From the NCBI GenBank assembly GCA_020148025.1, contig JAHCRH010000004.1, positions 1 through 52,453 of the forward strand: DNA of 52,453 nucleotides, given 5' to 3'. This document shows, one piece after another, positions 23,003 through 28,794 of the stretch (position 1 is the first letter of the stretch; every line of letters starts with the position of its first letter). Under the pieces are notes generated by a model. It worked only from the letters and a program-made list of their open reading frames with translations. It was not told the DNA's origin and ran no database searches. The stretch comes from Patescibacteria group bacterium (GTDB lineage: Bacteria; Patescibacteriota; Minisyncoccia; Minisyncoccales; JAHCRE01). The translations under genes were made by a program, and so were the position numbers.

Positions 23003-23030
23003 TGACTTTTAGATTAGGGTTTGATAGTAT
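23002..23030 (+). promoter_or_regulatory. Promoter of array unit 7
   Basis: TTGACT, 17-bp spacer, TAGTAT; the -35 follows the boundary hairpin without a gap. Confidence 0.65.
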
Positions 23031-23053
23031 AAATCGTAAAAAGGAGGGATTAA

Positions 23054-23365
23054 ATGAAAGCATTTTTGCTCTTTAATGTGGGAATCAATGGAATGGAGAC
23101 AGAATTCGTAGTTCTCACAAGTTCTCCTGAAGAACTTGTGAAGATGTGCGGTGGTTCTTTAGTAAAAGGCGTTCTTACCGATGCACCCTTAAGATGGAAA
23201 GTGGATGCGATATGTCTTCCAAAAGATTTCACTCCCAAGAAGGGCTTCGAAGCTCTTAAAAAGATTTACATAGCAAAGTCAAGTTTCACTACAGGAGGAA
23301 AGACCTTATACTTTAAGGAAATTCCTATATTAGCAGACGGTGAAGTTGCCATCTTGACCCCATAG
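23054..23365 (+). CDS. Array gene 7, small protein of unknown function
   Basis: The 103-residue protein MKAFLLFNVGINGMETEFVV looks like a small alpha/beta domain (strand, turn, strand, then the helix SPEELVKMCGG). It shares the opening MKAF with array gene 3 but no further clear similarity. AAGGAGGG precedes the ATG. Its own promoter and terminator (23366-23395) flank it. Confidence 0.75.
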   Translation: MKAFLLFNVGINGMETEFVVLTSSPEELVKMCGGSLVKGVLTDAPLRWKVDAICLPKDFTPKKGFEALKKIYIAKSSFTTGGKTLYFKEIPILADGEVAILTP

Positions 23366-23395
23366 GAGCGTTTCAAATCTTAACGCTCTTTTTTA
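23366..23395 (+). terminator. Terminator of array unit 7
   Basis: GAGCGTT and AACGCTC with a 9-nt loop, then TTTTTTATTT. Confidence 0.85.
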
Positions 23396-23432
23396 TTTCC
23401 CGCCGCCCCGAGAGTTTTTCTCTCGGGGTTTT
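23386..23432 (+). repeat. Array boundary G
   Basis: CTCTTTTTTATTTCCCGCCG, then CCCCGAGAG, TTTTT, CTCTCGGGG (23406-23428), then TTTTG. Confidence 0.85.
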
Positions 23433-23445
23433 GTTCGTGCAGGAC

Positions 23446-23475
23446 TTGACAAATTTAGAATTAATATGATATAAT
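23446..23475 (+). promoter_or_regulatory. Promoter of array unit 8
   Basis: TTGACA, 18-bp spacer ending in TGA, TATAAT. Near-perfect consensus. Confidence 0.85.
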
Positions 23476-23498
23476 TGAAGATGTAAAAGGTGAGGATA

Positions 23499-23789
23499 GT
23501 GGAATATTATGTAGTAGATGATGTTGGAGGAGGGCAGCAAACGAAAGGAGTGCTCTTAGAAGTAGTTAGGGACCGGAAACCCGAGCTGCCAACTAAACAT
23601 ATGATATTGGTAGACGTAGGAGTTCACTGCAGTGAAGCATCGCCTGGTCTTTATCGAAAAAAGATAAAAGCAACCTTCTATGAGGAAATCGTCGTCTTTG
23701 AAAAACCTGATGGAACAGTCTTAATCGTGCCTTCTGATCTCGAGAAAAAAAATCGAGCAAAAGTCCTTAACTTCTTAACCACTCCGTAA
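23499..23789 (+). CDS. Array gene 8, small protein of unknown function
   Basis: The 96-residue protein begins MEYYVVDDVGGGQQTKGVLL if the GTG at 23499 is used, which sits 5 nt after AGGTGA. A GTG at 23490 would overlap that ribosome binding site. The sequence looks beta-rich (ILVDVGVH, ATFYEEIVVFE, GTVLIVPSD). No family recognised. The terminator is at 23798-23828. Confidence 0.7.
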   Translation: MEYYVVDDVGGGQQTKGVLLEVVRDRKPELPTKHMILVDVGVHCSEASPGLYRKKIKATFYEEIVVFEKPDGTVLIVPSDLEKKNRAKVLNFLTTP

Positions 23790-23797
23790 AGTCTTTC

Positions 23798-23828
23798 GGG
23801 CAGACTCTAAATGCCCTCTTTTTTTATT
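23798..23828 (+). terminator. Terminator of array unit 8
   Basis: GGGCA and TGCCC, then TCTTTTTTTATT. Confidence 0.75.
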
Positions 23829-23926
23829 CTAAATAGCTAACAATCCTCTTATTTGTCCTAACAAAACCTCAGGATCCTTCACAAGCTCCACCCACTCAAA
23901 AGTTCGAAAATCGTCCCACCCGGGGA
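23829..23926 (-). pseudogene. Possible gene remnant in the array
   Basis: On the minus strand the stretch between terminator 8 and boundary H reads LPGWDDFRTFEWVELV followed by KDPEVLLGQIRGLLAI and a stop. It looks like a protein C-terminus but has no start, promoter or upstream domain. The longer open frame to 24089 runs through the boundary and the neighbouring gene, so it is unlikely to be real. Family unknown. Confidence 0.3.
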
Positions 23927-23962
23927 GCTTTTTTATTTCCGCCCGCCCCTGCCTTCGGAGAG
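23927..23962 (+). repeat. Array boundary H (variant)
   Basis: GAGCTTTTTTATTTCCGCCC, GCCCCTGCC, TTCGGAGAG. It lacks the TTTTTCTCGGGG half and resembles boundary I, so the inverted unit is bracketed by two like variants in direct orientation. Confidence 0.7.
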
Positions 23963-23982
23963 CTATCACCTTAATTTTTATT

Positions 23983-24013
23983 AAAAAAAGAAGCCGAGCA
24001 TTGAACTCAGCTT
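23983..24013 (-). terminator. Terminator of the inverted unit
   Basis: On the minus strand AGCTGAG, a TTCAATG loop, CTCGGCT, then TCTTTTTTT. Confidence 0.8.
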
Positions 24014-24366
24014 GAAATCTTTGAGCATTTTCTTGGTTTTTCAACTTTGTAAAGAACTTTCCAATAGACACTCCACACGCATATCCCAAATAGCTTGTCT
24101 TCAGTTATAGAATCTTTTTCTTCGGGACTTTTTTTGATGGAGTCATTCTTCGAAGACGCGACTTCAGAACAATAAGAAAGAGTCACCTGTATACTAGGAG
24201 GAGCACTCTTAATCGATACAACCTTCGCTTCTCTGAAATGAGGACACGACGGACATTGTTTTTTCTGCTGGATAATGTTTCCTGAATATCTGCTCTCATA
24301 TTTTCCTCTTTTATATCTGCCTGTCTTTGGGTTAAATACTATCTTTATTGGTTCGTTTGTAGTCAA
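24007..24366 (-). CDS. Array gene 9 (inverted), cysteine-containing protein of unknown function
   Basis: The 119-residue protein (MTTNEPIKIVFNPKTGRYKR) has a CPSCPHF motif near residue 38 and further cysteines (SYCSE, GICVW, KCSK) that could bind metal. No family recognised. The start is TTG at 24366, supported by AAAGGAG 10 nt upstream and a TTGACA promoter at 24411-24439 on the minus strand. It is the only array gene in reverse orientation, back to back with array gene 10 across boundary I. Confidence 0.7.
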   Translation of the reverse strand: MTTNEPIKIVFNPKTGRYKRGKYESRYSGNIIQQKKQCPSCPHFREAKVVSIKSAPPSIQVTLSYCSEVASSKNDSIKKSPEEKDSITEDKLFGICVWSVYWKVLYKVEKPRKCSKISS

Positions 24367-24410
24367 AAACTCAAATCTCCTTTATTAATGCCTTATTGAG
24401 AACTATTTAT

Positions 24411-24439
24411 AATTTAGAAAATTATCTTAGATTTGTCAA
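24411..24439 (-). promoter_or_regulatory. Promoter of the inverted unit
   Basis: On the minus strand TTGACA, 17-bp spacer, TAAATT. Confidence 0.7.
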
Positions 24440-24443
24440 AAAG

Positions 24444-24484
24444 GAGCTTTTTTATTTCCGCCGCCCTGCCCTGAGAGCCGCCGA
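24444..24484 (+). repeat. Array boundary I (variant)
   Basis: GAGCTTTTTTATTTCCGCCG, CCCTGCCCTGAGAGCCGCCG. The end matches the left edge of the array (AGAGCCGCCG at about 20151). Confidence 0.75.
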
Positions 24485-24485
24485 T

Positions 24486-24514
24486 TTGACAAACTTTTCA
24501 ATAAGGTATATGAT
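24486..24514 (+). promoter_or_regulatory. Promoter of array unit 10
   Basis: TTGACA, 17-bp spacer, TATGAT. Confidence 0.8.
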
Positions 24515-24539
24515 GACAGCGTAAAAGGAGGGTGAAAGA

Positions 24540-24860
24540 ATGAAACTTTGTTGGGTAGGTTTTTGGGACAGCATTAAAGAATACGGTGCATACATACTAG
24601 AAACTATAAAGACAGGAGAACCAGAGCTACGAGGATTCGGAGCCACATCAGATCTTGCCAAATTAGCTGCAGAAATCAAACAGTTAGTCAAGCAACATCC
24701 TAAAGAAGGCATAGCCATAAGATACGAACCGCCAGGGACTGATATCGTTACTATGTGGGGCGATGGTTCTATAACTCTCAATAGCGCAGGTAAGGACTTT
24801 CGAGCTCTTAACCCAGAAGAGATTGCCCAGTTCCGTAAGGCATTCTTAGAAGTTCAATAA
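24540..24860 (+). CDS. Array gene 10, small protein of unknown function
   Basis: The 106-residue protein MKLCWVGFWDSIKEYGAYIL continues with a helix (SDLAKLAAEIKQLVKQHP), then strands (GIAIRYEPPGTDIVTMWGDG), and a final helix. No family recognised. AAAGGAGGGTGA lies before the ATG. Terminator at 24897-24921. Confidence 0.75.
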   Translation: MKLCWVGFWDSIKEYGAYILETIKTGEPELRGFGATSDLAKLAAEIKQLVKQHPKEGIAIRYEPPGTDIVTMWGDGSITLNSAGKDFRALNPEEIAQFRKAFLEVQ

Positions 24861-24896
24861 ACATAGCTTTTTTCTTTCTTTTTTCTTCAAATTTTT

Positions 24897-24921
24897 GAGG
24901 CTTCATGCCTCTTTTTTTATT
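24897..24921 (+). terminator. Terminator of array unit 10
   Basis: GAGGC, TTCAT, GCCTC, then TTTTTTTATTT. Confidence 0.85.
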
Positions 24922-24936
24922 TAATCTCCCACCAAA

Positions 24937-25027
24937 CAGGTTCTAACATCGTCCGTCCCTCGGAGCAGGCTAGTGCTCGGTTCGAGCGACCGAGCCGCTC
25001 GCCCCGAGAGTTTTTCTCGGGGTTTTA
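24937..25027 (+). repeat. Array boundary J (right edge)
   Basis: ACAGGTTCTAACATCGTCC, a CTCGGTTCGAGCGACCGAG hairpin, then CCCCGAGAG, TTTTT, CTCGGGG (25002-25022). The gene remnant begins directly after it. Confidence 0.8.
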
Positions 25028-25044
25028 TATAAGATTTGCTATAA

Positions 25045-25611
25045 TTTAACAAGATAGATTTTGAATGGATTGAGATTTTTAATAAAAATGGTTTTGAGAT
25101 TAATCTTTCTGATTGGGAAATTAAAGATACTATAGGTAGAACTAAAACTTATACTTTTCCAAAAGGAACGAAAATTTTAGCCAATGGATTTTTGGTTCTT
25201 AAAAGACCTATTACAAAAATTACCTTAAATAATAACGGCGATGGAGTATTGCTTATTCAGCCAGATGGAAAAATTACTGACGAAGTCAGTTATGAAAAAG
25301 CGTCTCATGACCAACCTTATAATCGAGTAGAATCTGGTTGGGTTTGGGACAATAATTTAACCCTTGGTTCCCAAAATATTATCCCAGTTTCAATTTTAAA
25401 ACCTGAAAAAGAAACTGAGGAAGGAAAAACTCAAGAATCTACTAGTGAAAAAGAGTTGGCAGCAATTGGCGAGCAAATCCCCAAAAAGATTTCTTCTTTT
25501 CTTCCTTTATTAATTGCCTCAGGAATTGCTATTTTCTCAGGGATAACTATTTTGATTCTCAAAAAAACGATAACCCGTCTTCGCTCGCCAAAGTTTCCGA
25601 GAGAAATTTAG
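25045..25611 (+). pseudogene. 5'-truncated lamin-tail-domain protein
   Basis: The frame opens after a stop at 25042 and reads FEWIEIFNKNGFEINLSDW, the interior of a lamin-tail (LTD) domain, then QPDGKITDEVSYEKAS, a Ser/Glu-rich linker and a C-terminal membrane helix FLPLLIASGIAIFSGI with a basic end. LTD proteins normally start with a signal peptide and a V.INEI strand; both are missing, and no ATG precedes the domain. Boundary J lies about 20 bp upstream, so the array or a rearrangement seems to have removed the 5' part. A TTG at 25192 could start a shorter peptide but would cut the domain. Confidence 0.7.
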
Positions 25612-25628
25612 ACGGGTAGAAACAAAAA

Positions 25629-25664
25629 AGCTCCGCAAATTTCTTGCGAAGCTTTTTCATTCCC
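25629..25664. terminator. Bidirectional terminator
   Basis: AAAAAGCTCCGCAA and TTGCGAAGCTTTTT around ATTTC; T-runs on both strands. It serves the lamin-tail remnant and the zinc-finger gene. Confidence 0.75.
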
Positions 25665-25701
25665 CGTAGTATAAATACGGTTAACCACTGGGCAGGCTGG
25701 A

Positions 25702-25884
25702 TTAGCGACTGAATCTTTGAGCTCTTCTTTTAGCCCAACAATCCCGGCAATAAATTGGTCTGTCTGGTGACGGTTCGAATGGGAGTTCAGGTATTTCCTT
25801 TCCACAGTCAGCACATTTCCAGTCTCCCTTAAACATCTTTCGGGGAGGAAAGTCCCTTCCCGATTCAAATTTTTTGAAGGCCAT
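25702..25884 (-). CDS. Small CxxC...CxxC zinc-finger protein
   Basis: The 60-residue protein MAFKKFESGRDFPPRKMFKG contains WKCADCGKEIPELPFEPSP and IYCRDCWAKRR, a two-CxxC zinc ribbon of a type common in CPR and Chloroflexi genomes (CxxC-x17-CxxC family). The function is unknown, presumably nucleic-acid or protein binding. ATG 25884 is preferred over 25893 because homologues begin near the FKKF segment, but either is possible. Confidence 0.75.
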   Translation of the reverse strand: MAFKKFESGRDFPPRKMFKGDWKCADCGKEIPELPFEPSPDRPIYCRDCWAKRRAQRFSR

Positions 25885-25892
25885 GATACTCA

Positions 25893-26340
25893 CGGATTTT
25901 CACAAATAAGCCACGAATACTATAGATTAGTGTTATTTGTGCTAAATTCGTATAGATTTCCGAAATAAAAATTAAAAGCGACCTTTTTGATGCTTCGGTA
26001 AACTCAACATCATCCTGAGCCTGCCGAAGGATGACTTTTAAGTCGCTCTACCCCATTAGAAATTTTTGATTTCTGTATTAGGTTATTATATTAGAGGTTT
26101 GTCCGATACAGACTAATATTTTTAATTTCTAACGGGGTCTACTTATCTGAGCCTTCAATTTATTCGCCTTTGGCGAAGGAATCTTCAGCGAAGCTGAATA
26201 TTTTGATAATTAAAGACTTACCTAAGATACCTCGACTTATACGTCTACCCCCGTAAGTAGAGAAATTTCTCTCTCACCACGGAGTCTATAGTTATTATAA
26301 TTGTTGTCCTTAATAAGTCAAGCGGGCATACCAATCTCGA
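25893..26340. other. Repeat-rich intergenic region
   Basis: No gene seen. It contains AGCGAC/GTCGCT arms (25977-26045) enclosing a CATCCTGAGCCTGCCGAAGG palindrome, the CCCCATTAG element, TTCGCCTTTGGCGAA and TTCAGCGAAGCTGAA palindromes near 26160-26195, an ACTTAC/GTAAGT pair near 26216-26260 and GAGAAATTTCTC. No promoter with a gene or RNA signature stands out. Confidence 0.6.
26047..26141. repeat. CCCCGTTAG palindromic element, copy 3
   Basis: Arms CCCCATTAGAAATT and AATTTCTAACGGGG with a loop of about 60 nt. The flanks are TCTA on both sides, a 4-bp direct repeat differing from the TAAA of other copies. Confidence 0.75.
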
Positions 26341-26370
26341 AACCGAATTCTCAATATCTCTTATGTATGT

Positions 26371-26406
26371 TCCCGCTGCCCCGAGGGTTTTTCTCAGGGT
26401 TTTTTA
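26371..26406 (+). repeat. Outlying array boundary K
   Basis: CCCGCTG, then CCCCGAGGG, TTTTT, CTCAGGG, TTTTTTAT. It is a diverged copy of the boundary hairpin located 1.3 kb right of boundary J and about 45 bp before the comM remnant. Confidence 0.7.
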
Positions 26407-26443
26407 TAGACCATACTTTCTCAATTTGCTAAAGTTTGAGAAT

Positions 26444-26655
26444 ATGCCGTCAAAAGTTTTCTCAGCTGCCATCGTAGGACTGAATGCTCAAGTCATTGAA
26501 GTAGAAGTTGATACTTCTTATGGGTTAAGAGTTTTTAATATGGTCCTTTTAGTTTCCTAAAAGTCGCTAGAACTATTGCCGATTTGGCTAATTCTGAGAA
26601 GATAATTTTTGACCATTTAGCTGAAGCCCTGATGTACAGAATTAGAGAGGATTAA
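26444..26655 (+). pseudogene. Remnant of comM (YifB, Mg-chelatase-like ATPase)
   Basis: ATG 26444 starts MPSKVFSAAIVGLNAQVIEV followed by EVDTSYGLRVFNMV, the characteristic N-terminus of the ComM/YifB family. A stop follows at about 26558. Directly after, in the next segment, VARTIADLANSEKIIFDHL and AEALMYRIRED match the ComM C-terminus. The roughly 430 codons between, with the AAA+ core, are gone. ComM helps natural transformation by branch migration in other bacteria, so its loss could matter for DNA uptake. Confidence 0.75.
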
Positions 26656-26727
26656 AAAAAACGGAGAACAACGGAGAACAGTTCTCGGCCAACTACGATT
26701 GGGAAGAAACAAAAAACCGTTTTTATT

Positions 26728-26765
26728 AAACGGTATTTAAACCCCATAGAAGCCGCGCTATGTTT
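26728..26765. terminator. Terminator region between comM remnant and peptidase
   Basis: ACCG...CGGT around TTTTTATTAAA (26717-26733), then CATAGAAGCCGCGCTATG followed by TTTTTTT. Confidence 0.5.
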
Positions 26766-26767
26766 TT

Positions 26768-27775
26768 TTATTTTGCAAATGGGTTTCTGGCACCCCTTAC
26801 CTCAAAGTGAAGATGGCAACCAGCAGGACCTGCGGGAATAGTATATCCGCTATAGCCAGTGTAACCAATCTTGTCGCCTTGAAGTACATTCTGGCCAGGA
26901 CTAACTAAAATTTTTGAAAGATGGCCATAAACAGTAACTATTCCATTGGGGTGCTCAATTCTAATGAAATTACCGGAAATTCTTCCGTAACCCGTTTTCT
27001 GAACCAAACCACCGGCTACTGCATAAATTGGTTCGCCGCATTTCCCATTACTAAAATCTATGGCATTGTACCAGTGAAGTCCTTGAGTAATTCGACAAGG
27101 AGAAGGAATTGGGCAGATAAAATAACTTGAAGCTACGGGAATTTGCGCAACGGTATAGCTCCGAGAAGGCATCACTCCATCGGGAATTATTAAAATATCT
27201 CCAATAAAGATATCCTCTCCGGAAAGCTCATTAAGGGAAATAATTTTATCAAATTCTGCTTTGTAATCTTGGGCAATCTCGCTTAAACTCTCTCCTTTCT
27301 GAACATGATGGACCACCCCAGAAACTGGCAAAATAATTAGTTTTTGGCCAGGTAAAATTTTAGAATTTTTATTTAAATCATTAGCCCATAGCAAAGTATC
27401 TAAAGAAATTTCAAAATCAGCAGCAATATTCCAGAGACTATCACCTGATTGAACGCTATATTCAATAATTTCTCCTCTAACTTCTGGTCTAGAATCACCA
27501 ATTAAACTTCCTAAAACTTTTGGAGTGACCGTTAGTGGAGGAGAAGCTGCCCTTAGACTATTTTTTTGGACAAAAAACAAATTAGGAGATTCAACAAGAA
27601 AACTTTCTCCTGAGCCCAAAAATAAATTTTGACTAGTAATTGAGGAATTTAATTTGGCAGTTAAAGTTTTTTCTAAAATTTCAGGTTTTGATAGAAAAAC
27701 TAAAATCAGAAATAAAATAATCGAAATTATTCCTACATAAAAGAAGGGGTCCTTCGAGGATCCTTTAGGAATCAT
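26768..27775 (-). CDS. LysM and M23 peptidase, membrane-anchored
   Basis: The 335-residue protein has an N-terminal membrane anchor (residues 12-28), two LysM repeats (YSVQSGDSLWNIAADFEIS near 106 and HHVQKGESLSEIAQDYKAEF near 156) and an M23 lysostaphin-like domain. The zinc motif GLHWYNAIDFS, the late YGHLSKI and HLHFEVR supply the metal and catalytic histidines. It should act outside the membrane as a peptidoglycan endopeptidase, or as a regulator. All key residues appear present. It is divergent from rsmA. Confidence 0.92.
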   Translation of the reverse strand: MIPKGSSKDPFFYVGIISIILFLILVFLSKPEILEKTLTAKLNSSITSQNLFLGSGESFLVESPNLFFVQKNSLRAASPPLTVTPKVLGSLIGDSRPEVRGEIIEYSVQSGDSLWNIAADFEISLDTLLWANDLNKNSKILPGQKLIILPVSGVVHHVQKGESLSEIAQDYKAEFDKIISLNELSGEDIFIGDILIIPDGVMPSRSYTVAQIPVASSYFICPIPSPCRITQGLHWYNAIDFSNGKCGEPIYAVAGGLVQKTGYGRISGNFIRIEHPNGIVTVYGHLSKILVSPGQNVLQGDKIGYTGYSGYTIPAGPAGCHLHFEVRGARNPFAK

Positions 27776-27924
27776 CCTTTTGAATCTTATTTTAAATTTT
27801 TGAAGTAATTTAGGAATAGATTTGGAGATTAAAATGTCTCTTTAAAATCTATAAGATTCGTCAATGGAAGTCAAGGGTCTTTTCCACAGGCCAAATTTTG
27901 TTAGAGTTTCAGGAAATATCTGGT

Positions 27925-27930
27925 TATAAT
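27925..27930 (+). promoter_or_regulatory. -10 box of rsmA, leaderless
   Basis: TATAAT is followed by TAAATA and the ATG at 27937, so the message should begin at the start codon. Confidence 0.65.
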
Positions 27931-27936
27931 TAAATA

Positions 27937-28773
27937 ATGAGCTTAACTTCGAAATCGCTAATTAAAGATTTACTTAAAAAATATAAGGCTCGTCCTCTGA
28001 AAAGACTTGGCCAGAATTTTTTGATTGACAAATCGGTTCTCCAAAAAATTATCGAATCCGCCAATCTCCACTCAAAAGATATTGTTTTAGAAATTGGACC
28101 AGGAGTTGGTATTTTAACTCAAGAAATAACTAAAAGAGTCAAGAAAGTCATTACCATAGAAAAAGACCAAAAGATGGTTGAAATATTGAAAGAAACTCTA
28201 AAGGATTTTAAAAATATAGAAATTATCCAAGAAGATGTTCTCAAGTCTAATATCCAAAATCTAATATCTAATATCCAATACAAAATCGTTGCCAATCTAC
28301 CCTATTACATCGTTTCCCCAGTTATCCGAAAATTCCTCGAACTGCCAGAGGCCCGGCCTCTGGAAATGGTTTTAATGGTACAAAAAGAGGTGGCCCAGAG
28401 AATTTGTGCCAGACCTCCTAAAATGAGCATCTTGGCAGTTTCGGTTCAATTTTATGCGAAACCAGAAATTATCTCTTTTGTTTCTAAAAAATCTTTCTGG
28501 CCTCAACCAAAAGTTGATTCAGGCATTGTTAAAATCACTCCCAAAACAACTTTACAGAGAACGGGTCTCTGTAAGCTGTTTTTTAAAATTGTAAAAGCGG
28601 GGTTTTCACATCCTAGAAAACAGATTGTCAATAATTTATCAAAAATGCTAAAATTAAATAAGGAAAAAATAAGAAAATGGCTTTTGAAAAATGGAATTGA
28701 ACCAATCCAGAGAGCTGAAACTTTAACCGTAAAAGATTGGCTTAAATTAACCAGAAATTGGTACAAAATTTAA
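27937..28773 (+). CDS. rsmA: 16S rRNA adenine dimethyltransferase RsmA (KsgA)
   Basis: It dimethylates A1518 and A1519 of 16S rRNA late in 30S assembly. The 278-residue protein has LKRLGQNFLID, the SAM-binding EIGPGVGILTQEI, IEKDQ, VANLPYYIVSPVI and FWPQPKVDSGIV, plus the C-terminal SHPRKQIVNNLSK. Two palindromes lie within the gene and code for ELPEARPLEM and LQRTGLCKLF. The frame continues, so the enzyme is probably active. Confidence 0.95.
   Translation: MSLTSKSLIKDLLKKYKARPLKRLGQNFLIDKSVLQKIIESANLHSKDIVLEIGPGVGILTQEITKRVKKVITIEKDQKMVEILKETLKDFKNIEIIQEDVLKSNIQNLISNIQYKIVANLPYYIVSPVIRKFLELPEARPLEMVLMVQKEVAQRICARPPKMSILAVSVQFYAKPEIISFVSKKSFWPQPKVDSGIVKITPKTTLQRTGLCKLFFKIVKAGFSHPRKQIVNNLSKMLKLNKEKIRKWLLKNGIEPIQRAETLTVKDWLKLTRNWYKI
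28345..28363. repeat. CCAGAGGCC palindrome in rsmA
   Basis: CCAGAGGCC and GGCCTCTGG around a single C; perfect 9-bp arms, in frame. Confidence 0.65.
28552..28574. repeat. TTACAGAG palindrome in rsmA
   Basis: TTACAGAGA and TCTCTGTAA around ACGGG. It is the inverted counterpart of the murE element at 8473-8495. Confidence 0.75.
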
Positions 28774-28782
28774 AATTTATGC

Positions 28783-28788
28783 TACTAT
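28783..28788 (+). promoter_or_regulatory. -10 box of the pilin-like gene, leaderless
   Basis: TGC followed by TACTAT is an extended -10, and only AAATAA separates it from ATG 28795. Confidence 0.55.
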
Positions 28789-28794
28789 AAATAA

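Larger units (their letters stand above)
20145..25027. mobile_element. Array of self-contained small gene units with shared boundary repeats (cassette-like)
   Basis: Nine consecutive units follow one plan: promoter with TTGACA-like -35 (one unit has only an extended -10), short leader, one small gene or RNA, intrinsic terminator ending CTCTTTTTTATTTCCG, then a GC-rich block and a hairpin of CCCCGAGAG, T-run, CTCGGGG. Boundaries lie at about 20145, 20672, 20985, 21411, 22026, 22329, 22956, 23386, 23927, 24444 and 24997. One unit (24007-24366) is inverted. The predicted proteins are mostly unrecognised. No integrase or transposase is in the window. Mobility is inferred from repeat structure only; a region of repeat-mediated duplication is the main alternative. 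Confidence 0.6.

Noticed and set aside
23829-24089. 86-residue minus-strand gene
   Set aside because: Its start lies inside array gene 9 and it crosses a terminator and boundary; only the last 32 residues may be a remnant.
20145-25027. CRISPR array
   Set aside because: The repeats are 300-700 bp apart with genes between them, and are palindromic boundary blocks rather than short uniform repeats with spacers.
20145-25027. Classical integron with attC sites
   Set aside because: I found no paired 7-bp core sites (GTTRRRY and RYYYAAC) at the boundaries and no integrase; the units also carry promoters.
25760-25790. GGTTCGAAT resembling a tRNA T-loop
   Set aside because: It lies in the zinc-finger gene and no acceptor or anticodon stem can be drawn around it.
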